Source: AB-137-C09 sp964645625 (lineage in GTDB: Bacteria > Pseudomonadota > Zetaproteobacteria > Mariprofundales > Mariprofundaceae). From it: 43,506 bases of DNA. The stretch lies in the NCBI GenBank assembly GCA_964645625.1, contig CAZYAI010000019.1, positions 1 through 43,506 on the forward strand, given 5' to 3'. Positions 16,052-24,568 of the stretch are shown piece by piece; the stretch's first letter is position 1; each line of letters opens with the position of its first letter. A program made the position numbers and the translations under genes. The notes below the pieces were generated by a model, which was given only the letters and a program-made list of their open reading frames with translations, did no database searches and was not told the origin of the DNA.

Positions 16052-17457
16052 GCCGTCTGCTCCTGTGCTTCTGCCAAGGCAATCGAGCGGAACATCGCCG
16101 TTGCCTTATTAATACACTCTTGGTGTTCATTCGCAGGGACGGAATCAGCCACAATCCCTGCCCCTGCCTGAACATGAATCTGCCCTGCCTCAATCACTGC
16201 CGTACGGATAATAATTGCCGTATCCATCTGTTCCCCACCGTAGGAGATATGACCAATGCAACCACCATACGCCCCACGCGGGCAGGCTTCTAATTCATCA
16301 ATCACTTGCATCGCACGAACTTTGGGCGCGCCCGACAGCGTCCCCGCTGGGAAGGTCGCAGCAAGCAAATCCAATGCATCAGCATCTTCACGCATCTGCC
16401 CTTCGACTTGCGAGACAATATGCATGACGTGGGAGTAACGCTCCACCACCATCTGCTCGGTGACTTCCACCGTACCATAACGACAAACACGCCCCAAATC
16501 ATTGCGCCCCAGATCCACCAGCATCACATGCTCAGCGCGCTCTTTGGCATCACCCAACAATTCTGCTTCTAAACGTGCATCATCGTTGCTATCGACACCG
16601 CGAGGGCGCGTCCCTGCAATCGGTCGCACACGCGCTGTTGCGCCTGACTTCTGCACCAAAATTTCAGGCGAAGAACCAACCAACACACAATCCCCCACAT
16701 GCATATAAAACAAATACGGTGAAGGGTTGATATGACGCACAGCGCGGTAAACAAACAACGGATCTGCACGCAGCGGCGAACTAAAACGCTGCGATAGCAC
16801 CACTTGGAACACATCCCCTGCTAAAATATATTCTTTTGCTTGCGTGACCATCGCCTCATATTGTGCTTGCGACATATTCGACGGTGGCAAGCTGGTATCG
16901 GTAAGCACATCCAAATCCAACGGCGCAAGCGGCGTTGGGCGCAATAAGCAACGGCTTAAACGCTCTAGTGCTTGCAATGCCGAAGGCTCATCCGTCTCAA
17001 CCACACACACATGCATCACGCCTTGCAGATTATCAACCACCACAAAGCGATCAATCAACATAAATGCCGCCAGCACGCCGCAATCATCGCGTGGCGCAAT
17101 ACCAGGTTCAAAGGCAGGAATCATATCATAAGAAAAATAGCCTACCGCGCCGCCAGTAAAGGGAAGATTATGACTACTTTCCACCGCAGCTTGGTGAATC
17201 ACCTGCTCACGAATCCACGCCTGCACATCACCCTCAGCAAGGTGTTCTGCTACGCCATCACGCGGCTGTAGGTGCAAGCCATCACTGCGTTGCACCGCAA
17301 CACAGGCAGGTTCAATACCGATAATACTGTAGCGACCCCAACGCTCGCCGCCCTCGGCACTTTCCAATAGAAAGCAATCCCCTTCGCTATGCAAGCGGGA
17401 GAATATTGATAACGGTGTGTCGCGGTCAGCGGACAATGTGCGTTGAAAAAGTTTCAT
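16048..17457 (-). CDS. trpE: Anthranilate synthase component I
   Basis: A 469-residue chorismate-using enzyme. The N-terminal FLLESAEGGERWGRYSIIG carries the LLES element involved in tryptophan feedback inhibition, followed by the usual NLPFTGGAVGYFSYD. The catalytic domain shows GDVFQVVLSQRFS, NPSPYLFYM, SSPEILV, RPIAGTRPRG, EHVMLVDLGRNDLGRV, and FPAGTLSGAPKVRAM, as well as the C-terminal AGAGIVADSVPANE. It begins the leftward trp cluster. I looked for a Trp-rich leader peptide upstream and found none, so attenuation by ribosome stalling at Trp codons is not supported. Confidence 0.97.
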   Translation of the reverse strand: MKLFQRTLSADRDTPLSIFSRLHSEGDCFLLESAEGGERWGRYSIIGIEPACVAVQRSDGLHLQPRDGVAEHLAEGDVQAWIREQVIHQAAVESSHNLPFTGGAVGYFSYDMIPAFEPGIAPRDDCGVLAAFMLIDRFVVVDNLQGVMHVCVVETDEPSALQALERLSRCLLRPTPLAPLDLDVLTDTSLPPSNMSQAQYEAMVTQAKEYILAGDVFQVVLSQRFSSPLRADPLFVYRAVRHINPSPYLFYMHVGDCVLVGSSPEILVQKSGATARVRPIAGTRPRGVDSNDDARLEAELLGDAKERAEHVMLVDLGRNDLGRVCRYGTVEVTEQMVVERYSHVMHIVSQVEGQMREDADALDLLAATFPAGTLSGAPKVRAMQVIDELEACPRGAYGGCIGHISYGGEQMDTAIIIRTAVIEAGQIHVQAGAGIVADSVPANEHQECINKATAMFRSIALAEAQEQTA

Positions 17458-17708
17458 ATTCGTTTCTTCTTATCCAATAAAGGCGTTCTCGGCATTGTCG
17501 TCATTCGCTCAAAAAGCGCGCAATGCATGAAAGAACGGGAATTAGCCTGAATCATTCAGCTTAAATACCCACTCATAAGGTGTAAGCCGTAGCGAACGCT
17601 AAAGGCTAGCCCATCGAACACAACCACAGCCATGTAACATCAGCCATGAGCATGATGCTTCACATCTACAGAATTGCCATTCTGCGACAGGCTTCTAGCA
17701 TAAGCCGC

Positions 17709-18863
17709 ATGGCTAATAATAATCGACGCAAGCAACTGGATTCTCTGCGCACGCGCATTGATGCAACGGATGATCAGATCCTTCAATTGATTCACCAACG
17801 GGCGGAACTGGCGCGCCAAGTGGGGGAAGTGAAGGAGGATGATGGTAACACGCCTTTTTATGTTCCCAGTCGCGAAGCCTCAATTATTCGCCGTATTTTA
17901 CAGCGCAATGCGGAACTTGCCGACCAAAGTCATGCCAGCCGCATTCCTGACGCTGCGATTCATGGTATTTACCGTGATATTATCGGCGCATGCCTTGCCC
18001 TAGAACACCCCATGACCATTGCCCATTTGGGACCAAAAGGCACGTTTAGCCACGCTGCCGCACGTCGTCAATTTGGTGCTACAGCCAGCTATTTAGCTTG
18101 CGAACATTTAGAGCAAGTGTTTGATGAAGTGGAATCAGGGCGTGCCACCTATGGCATCGTCCCCGTAGAAAATGCCTTTGAAGGTGCCGTCACCCCCGTG
18201 CTGGATCTCTTTGCCGACCATGAGCGTACAATTCAAGTATGCGCCGAAGTGCAATTATCCATTGAACATCATCTATTCACGTTTGCCACCGACTTATCCG
18301 ACATCACCTGTGTATTATCTCACGGGCAACCCTTGGGGCAGTGTCGTCGCTGGCTGCAAGAGCATCTACCGCATGCCCAATTACGCGAGGTCAATTCCAC
18401 CGTACGTGGCGCGGCGATGATTGAAGAGGCAAAAGCAGGGCAACGCGACGATATTGACTGGCAACACAGTGCTGCTATCGGACCTTACGCCATTGTCGAA
18501 AACACTGAGCTTCCGCTATTACAACGCAACATCGAAGACTTCCACAACAACATCACCCGCTTTTTGGTCATTGGTCAACATGACTCACCACCATCTGGCA
18601 AAGACAAAACACTGATTGTAGCCTCCTTGCATGACAAACCTGGCGCTTTAAATGATCTGATTCAGCCTTTTGCCCAGCGCGGCATCAGCCTTAGCCGCAT
18701 CGAATCGCGCCCTTCGCGCAAGCGTCATTGGCAATACTTCTTTTTTATCGATATTTTAGGGCATCGTGAAGATGCCGAAGTTCAACAAGCAATCACCGCT
18801 ATTCGTCAGCAAGATGTAAACCTGCTGATTCGCGGTTCTTACCCCATTTCGAGTCCTTTATGA
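17709..18863 (+). CDS. pheA: P-protein: chorismate mutase / prephenate dehydratase
   Basis: A bifunctional enzyme of phenylalanine synthesis, 384 residues from ATG 17709. The N-terminal chorismate mutase (AroQ type) shows LDSLRTRIDATDDQILQLIHQRAELA and a PSREASIIRRI helix. The dehydratase domain starts with IAHLGPKGTFSHAAA and contains NITRFLVIG. A C-terminal ACT domain has DKPGALNDLIQPFAQRGISLSRIESRP, the phenylalanine-binding region. An in-frame ATG at 17646 would add 21 residues without family similarity, so I prefer the internal start. It overlaps hisC by four bases. Confidence 0.94.
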   Translation: MANNNRRKQLDSLRTRIDATDDQILQLIHQRAELARQVGEVKEDDGNTPFYVPSREASIIRRILQRNAELADQSHASRIPDAAIHGIYRDIIGACLALEHPMTIAHLGPKGTFSHAAARRQFGATASYLACEHLEQVFDEVESGRATYGIVPVENAFEGAVTPVLDLFADHERTIQVCAEVQLSIEHHLFTFATDLSDITCVLSHGQPLGQCRRWLQEHLPHAQLREVNSTVRGAAMIEEAKAGQRDDIDWQHSAAIGPYAIVENTELPLLQRNIEDFHNNITRFLVIGQHDSPPSGKDKTLIVASLHDKPGALNDLIQPFAQRGISLSRIESRPSRKRHWQYFFFIDILGHREDAEVQQAITAIRQQDVNLLIRGSYPISSPL

Positions 18864-19966
18864 ATAATTTTCCTGATTGGTTATCTCGCGCTGTACCACA
18901 AACCAGCGATTTACACCCTTATATCCCAGGCAAACCGCTGGAGCAGTTATTGCGTGAAACGGGGCTATCCGAGGCCGTCAAACTCGCCTCGAATGAAAAC
19001 CCTTACGGTCCGCCGCCTGCTGCCATTACCGCCATGCAACAAGCATGCAACGACGTTCATCGTTACCCAGATGGTGATAGCACGCAACTGAAAAACGCAC
19101 TAGCAAAGCACCACAATATCGACGCTACGCGACTATTGCTGGGCAATGGTTCCAACGAGGTATTGGAACTGATCATCCGTTGTTTTGCCAACAGTGATGC
19201 ACAAGTTATTTACAGCCGCCGCGCCTTTATTGTGTACGCCTTGGCAACCGTAGCTGCTGGCGCACATGGTATTGCTGTAGATGATGACGAAACCTTGGGC
19301 CATGACTTGGCTGCCATGCTCGCTGCTGTTAGCCAATACACCCGCGTTATTTGTATTGCCAACCCCAATAATCCTACTGGTACGCTGTTGGAGAATAAGA
19401 AAATCCAAGCCTTCCTTGATCAATTACCACGCGATATTGTGGTGATTATTGATGAGGCATACCACGAATACGTAGCCGATGTGGATAGCGATAGTATTCA
19501 CCACCTCTACCACCCTGGTTTGGTGATTACACGCACCTTCTCTAAAGCATATGGTTTGGCGGGCTGTCGCGTGGGTTATGCCATTGCAACGCCTGATCTC
19601 ATTGCCTGTGTTAACCGCTACCGCGAGCCATTCAACCTAAACAGTATTGCCCAAGCAGCAGCCTGCGCCGCACTCGGCGAGCAAGCATGGGTAAGCGAGC
19701 ATGTAGCTCAAGCATTGGATGAGCGCGAGCGTTTAGAGCAAGCACTAAAAGAACGTGGTCTATCGTTCGGTCACAGCTTTGCTAACTTTGTACTCTTACG
19801 TCATGCACAAGCACATACCATTCACCAAAAAATGGAATCACAAGGGATTATCCTACGTCCACTTGCACCTTACGGCATGGCTGATTTTTTACGCGTCAGC
19901 GTAGGTACAAACGAAGAGAACACGCGCTTGCTTGCTGCACTAGATGACGTATTAAGCAGCTTATGA
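18860..19966 (+). CDS. hisC: Histidinol-phosphate / aromatic aminotransferase
   Basis: A 368-residue PLP-dependent fold-type I aminotransferase of the HisC family. It shows KLASNENPYGPP, the phosphate-binding GNGSNEVLELI, NPNNPTG, DEAYHEY, the Schiff-base Lys229 in TFSKAYGLAGCRVGYA, and LRVSVGTNEEN near the end. Lying between pheA and tyrA with four-base overlaps on both sides, it most likely makes phenylalanine and tyrosine from their keto acids or transaminates prephenate. Histidinol-phosphate activity may also be present; no other his genes are nearby. Confidence 0.92.
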   Translation: MNNFPDWLSRAVPQTSDLHPYIPGKPLEQLLRETGLSEAVKLASNENPYGPPPAAITAMQQACNDVHRYPDGDSTQLKNALAKHHNIDATRLLLGNGSNEVLELIIRCFANSDAQVIYSRRAFIVYALATVAAGAHGIAVDDDETLGHDLAAMLAAVSQYTRVICIANPNNPTGTLLENKKIQAFLDQLPRDIVVIIDEAYHEYVADVDSDSIHHLYHPGLVITRTFSKAYGLAGCRVGYAIATPDLIACVNRYREPFNLNSIAQAAACAALGEQAWVSEHVAQALDERERLEQALKERGLSFGHSFANFVLLRHAQAHTIHQKMESQGIILRPLAPYGMADFLRVSVGTNEENTRLLAALDDVLSSL

Positions 19967-20877
19967 AAGATCTTCGGCATTTGGTGATTATTGGTGTCGG
20001 GTTAATCGGCGGCTCGTTTTCCCTTGCTTTACAACGCACCTTGCCCATCGAACGGATTACGGGCGTAGGACGCAATGCCAGCAACTTAGCTTGCGCCCAG
20101 CAACGTGGGATTATTCATGCTGGCACGCATGATGCTGCCGCTGCAGTAGCTGATGCTGATGCGGTATTTATTGCCGCGCCTGTCGCTGCCTATGCCGAAA
20201 TTTTTGCCACCATCGCCAAATCTGTGCCAGCACATGCCATTATTACCGATGCTGGCAGCACCAAGCAATCGGTCATACGCGATGCACACGCCCATTTACC
20301 GCATATCGAACGCTTTGTTGCAGGGCATCCATTGGCTGGGACAGAAAAGTCAGGCGCTAACGCAGGCTTTGCCGAATTATTTCAGGGGCGCAAATGCATT
20401 TTAACACCCGAAGCAGGCATCACCGATGAAACCGCCGTACATACAGTCAAGCAATGGTGGCAAGCCACAGGTGCACAAGTCATGCAAATGGATGCGGCAG
20501 AGCACGATCATCTACTCGCTGCTGTCAGCCATTTACCCCATATGGCAGCCTATGCCGTAGTCAACACCGTTTCAGCACTGGAACAAGGCACACATGACCC
20601 CTTCCACTTCGCCGCTGGCGGCTTCCGCGACTTCACTCGCATTGCATCCTCATCCCCTGCAATGTGGCGTGACATCGCCCTATGCAACCGTGAAGCCTTA
20701 TTGCACACCATGGACGGTTTACAACAAGAACTAACCCACATCCGCAGCGCACTAGAAGCCAGCGATGGTAATGCCCTACTGCACCACTTCACCGCCGCCC
20801 AACAAGCCAGAGAAACATGGCTAAATGAAACAGACACGAAAAAACATCCTGATGATGCCAGCAAAAAGCCTTCGTAA
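19963..20877 (+). CDS. tyrA: Prephenate (arogenate) dehydrogenase
   Basis: A 304-residue NAD(P)-dependent dehydrogenase of tyrosine synthesis. The Rossmann motif is VIIGVGLIGGSFSLALQ at the N-terminus. The catalytic region carries the conserved HPLAGTEKSG, and later AVSHLPHMAAYA and GGFRDFTRIASSSPAMW, as in monofunctional TyrA. There is no fused chorismate mutase or ACT domain. It is the last gene of pheA-hisC-tyrA and converges with a DUF5329 gene 29 bases away. Often aroA follows this trio; it does not here. Confidence 0.95.
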   Translation: MKDLRHLVIIGVGLIGGSFSLALQRTLPIERITGVGRNASNLACAQQRGIIHAGTHDAAAAVADADAVFIAAPVAAYAEIFATIAKSVPAHAIITDAGSTKQSVIRDAHAHLPHIERFVAGHPLAGTEKSGANAGFAELFQGRKCILTPEAGITDETAVHTVKQWWQATGAQVMQMDAAEHDHLLAAVSHLPHMAAYAVVNTVSALEQGTHDPFHFAAGGFRDFTRIASSSPAMWRDIALCNREALLHTMDGLQQELTHIRSALEASDGNALLHHFTAAQQARETWLNETDTKKHPDDASKKPS

Positions 20878-20906
20878 GTAAGAATGCAGCGTATGTGAGG
20901 AATGAG

Positions 20907-21290
20907 TTAAGGCTTGCTTGCTCTGAATCGCTGTAGAGCTGCGGTAAACCAGTCGGCACTTCTTACTTCAGCCTGCTTACCACACTGGACTTTGTAATCC
21001 AAACCACTCCAGCTACTTTCTGAAGCACCGCGTTCAATAAATTGTTCTGCGCTGTGCACTAAATCTTTACGGTGCAAATAATCATACTTCATGCGCAAGT
21101 GTTTTACTGCCTCAGCAGACGTATGCCAACTACCGTTGCGATAAAAACGGCATGGCGATTCACCGAGAAACGCAAATAAATAAGCCACTTCGGTTTGCAT
21201 TGTTTTTGTCTGTGGTGATTCAGCAGACTGCACAGTCCACGGTACAACAAGACACCCCAACAAACAAAGTACGCCTATCACTCGCATCAT
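20907..21290 (-). CDS. Secreted DUF5329-family protein
   Basis: A 127-residue protein with a signal peptide (about residues 1-22, ending VQSA). The mature part carries YLFAFLGESPCRFYRNGSWH, AVKHLRMKYDYL, SAEQFIERGASESSWSG and YKVQCGK, the pattern of the DUF5329 family, including two conserved Cys that may form a disulfide. It is expected to be periplasmic. Function is unknown. A GGAG-containing sequence lies just upstream of the ATG on the minus strand. It stands alone between tyrA and the accessory patch. Confidence 0.8.
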   Translation of the reverse strand: MMRVIGVLCLLGCLVVPWTVQSAESPQTKTMQTEVAYLFAFLGESPCRFYRNGSWHTSAEAVKHLRMKYDYLHRKDLVHSAEQFIERGASESSWSGLDYKVQCGKQAEVRSADWFTAALQRFRASKP

Positions 21291-21615
21291 GATGAACTCC
21301 TTTAGACTTAAGCCGTTTTGCTTACATACTTGCCTTAGTACACACCGTTGGCAACGATGGCTACAGCTTTGTCACTGACGGCAATGCAACGATTGTTGGC
21401 AGCGTAGGTATAAGGCTCTGTTAACATTTCATCAAACCCAGTCAACCTACGCTATCGTAACTGAATGCATTGTAAATACACCTAACTTGAGCTATACTAA
21501 GAAGCTAACTTTTCAAGACTACCCCTCCTCATGAAAACATAAAAGTAGCTGTACCCTTACTGCTGGAGAGAGTCGATTAGATTTTGTTCAATAGTACCTT
21601 CGGTTAAATTAACCA
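21291..21615. other. Gene-free stretch between DUF5329 and RelA/SpoT genes
   Basis: I see no gene, tRNA or clear terminator. A plus-strand frame runs open over about 43 codons to a stop near 21423 but has no start codon or recognised similarity. A short palindrome GGTTAAATTAACC lies at 21602-21614, next to the RelA/SpoT stop codon. The DNA becomes noticeably more AT-rich from about 21480 on, marking the left edge of the accessory patch. Confidence 0.5.
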
Positions 21616-22668
21616 CTACTTACTCTCCATCTTTCTTAGCAGGTGATAAATAATCTCTAATTTATCAATAAACTCTTTCGTGTCTAAGAAGTAATTCGGG
21701 TAAGCCTTCCTTAGATTTTCAATCGACCCTGCTGATACTAAAACGGCCTGAATCGGAGCTCCTGAATTAACTTCTTTTTCAATGTTGGTATAATCTATAT
21801 TAGCTTGCGCTAGCTGACTGCCAGAGTAGTTTTTTATCGACACAACTCTTTTTTTAGTATTAAGTGTTATTAAGTGATATTTACTATTTCTACTCCTCTG
21901 TGAGATGTGATTCACAGCAACTGTAAATGCACTAAGTTTCTCATTAACCTGCAATCGAACCGATTCAGATCTAATTTTACTAAAAACTTCAAGCATTGTA
22001 TGATCTTGGTACGCAGCTGGGACAGGCGTTTTTTCCAGCAGGGCAAAACCCGCACTAACCAAGCGAAAATATAAAAGCCAGTCCTCTGGCCCTTGACTAG
22101 ATTTTAGAGGCTTTTCTAAGAATGTTCCCATTGTTTCAACAGCTGTAGCCCATGCATGTTGAATTAATGTTCTTAACTGGAGTTCAAGTTTTAATCCATC
22201 GGCTTCTATCTGAGAAGGGTTCGAGTACTCATAAATGAGATGAATTCCACGATAGCCTGAATGGGCTGGATTTTGAATATAATCAACTTCATTAATTAGT
22301 GAATGGCTAAAAATTGTTGCTCGGTAATTTTCCTCAAGGTTTCGAACTTGTTCAATATTCTTAACGACTGCTCTCAACCCAGCAATATCTTGCATGGTTG
22401 AAAGCTTCATTGTTCTTTCTCTACCTAGTTTAGACACAATGGATTCACTTCTTTTTATTCTTTGGGCTACAAGAGCATCAGAAAACCCTAGCTTCTTTAA
22501 TTTACTCCTGAGAGTACCCTGAAAAGTATTGAGTGGGATGGCATGAATAGTTCTCCAATATGTTAATACATTTTGAGCAAACTCAACCTCTGAATCAGAA
22601 TAATCTAAAGCTGATTTAAGTACTTTTCCTGCCTTTTTAACTTGGTTATTCGAGTATAGCCGGCTCAT
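21616..22668 (-). CDS. RelA/SpoT-domain (p)ppGpp-synthetase-like protein, defence-cassette type
   Basis: A 350-residue cytosolic protein with a pyrophosphokinase (SYNTH) domain but no HD hydrolase, TGS or ACT domain. Catalytic elements look intact: QRIKRSESIVSKL (70-81), MQDIAGLRAVV with Asp94, SGYRGIHLIYE with Tyr139, and LELQLRTLIQHAWA with Glu162 and Gln164. Residues 175-350 form a conserved extension (SSQGPEDWLLYF, QAVLVSAGSIENLRKAYPNYFLDTKEF) that I associate with a family found in accessory regions, not with housekeeping RelA or SpoT. Its ATG overlaps the stop of a truncated hsdS frame (ATGA), linking it to a type I restriction cassette. It may make an alarmone or pyrophosphorylate another target, like toxic small alarmone synthetases. 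Confidence 0.85.
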   Translation of the reverse strand: MSRLYSNNQVKKAGKVLKSALDYSDSEVEFAQNVLTYWRTIHAIPLNTFQGTLRSKLKKLGFSDALVAQRIKRSESIVSKLGRERTMKLSTMQDIAGLRAVVKNIEQVRNLEENYRATIFSHSLINEVDYIQNPAHSGYRGIHLIYEYSNPSQIEADGLKLELQLRTLIQHAWATAVETMGTFLEKPLKSSQGPEDWLLYFRLVSAGFALLEKTPVPAAYQDHTMLEVFSKIRSESVRLQVNEKLSAFTVAVNHISQRSRNSKYHLITLNTKKRVVSIKNYSGSQLAQANIDYTNIEKEVNSGAPIQAVLVSAGSIENLRKAYPNYFLDTKEFIDKLEIIYHLLRKMESK

Positions 22669-22955
22669 ACTTTAACTTTTCCACTCATCAATTTAGGCAA
22701 CAGCACATCTCTAGTTATCGCTAAATCTTGTAGGTAGTTAATATTGTCAATAATTCTATTTTCCATTGAAGAAACACAATCTGAAAAGTTTTTTACTAGC
22801 TTCAAACCCTCTGGAAGGGCAAGTTTGTATTCAGGGGTAGCTTGTTTGGATAGGTGTAAAACAGTTGTCCATTTGAAGTACCCAACACAGCACCCTTTGA
22901 AGCACCTATCTTTCATCTTCGAATTCATCTTTACCAAATCCATAGTGATAAACAT
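22665..22955 (-). pseudogene. hsdS: 3' remnant of a type I restriction-modification specificity subunit (hsdS)
   Basis: The last 40 residues (NRIIDNINYLQDLAITRDV then LLPKLMSGKVKV) match the conserved C-terminal end of HsdS proteins, the part that packs against the second HsdM. A full HsdS is about 400 residues; this frame is open only from a stop at 23067-23069, and its first ATG is at 22955, giving 96 residues. The two DNA-target domains are missing, and no hsdM or hsdR is adjacent. The upstream part of the open frame has no clear similarity. The stop overlaps the start of the RelA/SpoT gene by four bases. Confidence 0.7.
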
Positions 22956-23154
22956 TTTGTTAAAACCTCCATATTCAAAGTCTGGATTAGAGTCTGGGGC
23001 AGTACTGACATTTAGATGTTTTAAGGAGAGGAGTTCAACAATATTTTCTGATTGTTCTGCAGCTATTCATCACCTTTCATGCGCTTTCTGAGTATACTAG
23101 GTGACTAGCTGAGTGCCGAAAGCGTAATATCCTCATAGTCCCGAATACGAACAA

Positions 23155-23409
23155 CTACTCATAAACCTTAGCTGCATACAATATATCCGCAATCATTTTC
23201 CAGCTCGGTTGCCTTGGAAACTCTTCACCCATATTTTCATATGCATATTCCATGGCGCGAATCCAAGCCTCCATAGATTCGAAATAACAATCAAGCGTTT
23301 GATTTCCCCAATCACTAGGAGAAGAATGCAAGTCGCTTCTTAGCGACCCTACAAAATCAGCTAAGTCTTCCTTTGTATTAATTAAATCAATTCTCTCATG
23401 TGATTCCAT
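23155..23409 (-). CDS. Small DUF7660-like protein
   Basis: An 84-residue acidic protein. It has the pattern of a small family (DUF7660 as I recall it): an N-terminal EDLADFVGSLRSDL, DWGNQTLDCYFESMEAWIRAM in the middle, and the closing PSWKMIADILYAAKVYE. Relatives are often found singly or next to polymorphic toxin genes, where they could act as immunity proteins; no toxin gene is seen here. It lies in the AT-rich patch, 199 bases from the hsdS remnant and 105 bases from dapA. Confidence 0.6.
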   Translation of the reverse strand: MESHERIDLINTKEDLADFVGSLRSDLHSSPSDWGNQTLDCYFESMEAWIRAMEYAYENMGEEFPRQPSWKMIADILYAAKVYE

Positions 23410-23514
23410 TAACTGTCACCTCTAATCCAATGGTTCACGGATACCAATAATTACCCCTTAGTTTCGTATGGTTAGCCCTAAATTCAGAGTATTAAAGTCA
23501 TTTTGTATGCCTAC

Positions 23515-24429
23515 TTATACCTCAACAACCACCTGCAAATCATCGTTTAATTCAAGCTGATTCATCAAGGTTGCCAAATCATGCAAGGCTTCACCTTCCA
23601 TCGCTGTAAGCGGCAGGCGCAGCGTATTGTCCATCCAACCAAGTAAATAACAGGCGGCTTTAACAGGGATCGGGTTACTTTGACAAAACATCATATCTGA
23701 GAGCCTTTGCAAAGCGCGATGGGCTTGGCGTGCGTCAGCAAGATCACCACTGTTGAAGCTACGAATCATACGCCCCATCGTCTTAGGTGCGATGTTCGAC
23801 ACCACGGAAATCGTACCGCGTCCACCAATCGCCATAAAGGGTAACACACTGGCATCATCACCAGAATAAAACTCCATATCAGGGCGGCATGCATTCATGG
23901 TTTGGGTTAAACGTCCCATATTCGCTGTAGCATCTTTAATACCGACAACATTGCTCATTTCTGCCAGCTCTGCCACCGTAGCAGGCAACAAATCAACTTG
24001 GGTGCGCCCTGGCACATTGTACAAAATCATAGGAATATGCACTGCGTCATGAATGCAACGGTAATGCGCCAACAAGCCTGCTTGGGTAGGTTTATTGTAA
24101 TAGGGCGTAATGATTAACGCCGCATCAGCACCAGCGTCTTTGGCGGCGCGGGTGAGTTCGATGGATTCTTCGGTATTATTACTACCTGTGCCAGCAATCG
24201 TTGCCACGCGACCATTCACATGACGGACGCTGATGTCGATCAAATGTTTATGCTCTGCCATCGTTAGGGTTGCCGCTTCACCCGTGGTACCTGCGACGAC
24301 CAAAGCATCCACGCCAGCCTCAATTTGCCGCTCCAAATGCGCTAAGTGGCGATCTTCATCAATCGTTAAACGACCATTCTGTTGACGATAAAAAGGGGTG
24401 ACCAATGCGGTCATAACACCATGAAACAT
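23515..24429 (-). CDS. dapA: 4-Hydroxy-tetrahydrodipicolinate synthase
   Basis: A 304-residue (beta/alpha)8 lyase that condenses pyruvate with aspartate semialdehyde in lysine and diaminopimelate synthesis. The Schiff-base lysine is Lys165 in VVGIKDATANMGR. The catalytic tyrosines are Tyr137 in ILYNVPGRT and Tyr110/111 in PYYNKPTQAG, and the GTTGE loop is at 48-51. The C-terminus is about ten residues longer than usual. GGAGG lies five bases before the ATG. It is transcribed divergently from the YajR-type transporter. No lysine riboswitch-like structure is evident in the short upstream region. Confidence 0.96.
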   Translation of the reverse strand: MFHGVMTALVTPFYRQQNGRLTIDEDRHLAHLERQIEAGVDALVVAGTTGEAATLTMAEHKHLIDISVRHVNGRVATIAGTGSNNTEESIELTRAAKDAGADAALIITPYYNKPTQAGLLAHYRCIHDAVHIPMILYNVPGRTQVDLLPATVAELAEMSNVVGIKDATANMGRLTQTMNACRPDMEFYSGDDASVLPFMAIGGRGTISVVSNIAPKTMGRMIRSFNSGDLADARQAHRALQRLSDMMFCQSNPIPVKAACYLLGWMDNTLRLPLTAMEGEALHDLATLMNQLELNDDLQVVVEV

Positions 24430-24568
24430 GCAAACCTCCGATGTCCGAATGCTACGTCAGCTTCCACCAAGACGAAAGCTCGATCTGTTTATGGGTAAAA
24501 TCCCCATGACATTCATCGCCTTTTTCGGCTACTATGCGCGCCACGACACAACACTTGAAGGAGTACAT

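Noticed and set aside
17458..17640. Tryptophan attenuator leader peptide upstream of trpE
   Set aside because: The only leader-like minus-strand frame lacks consecutive Trp codons, and no competing terminator with T-run was found.
21301..21425. Plus-strand open frame after DUF5329
   Set aside because: About 43 stop-free codons without start, ribosome site or similarity; too short to support a gene or a remnant.
24428..24568. N-terminal extension of the YajR-type transporter from ATG 24428
   Set aside because: It would overlap the dapA start and add residues unlike the family; GTG 24569 has a good ribosome site and gives the expected length.
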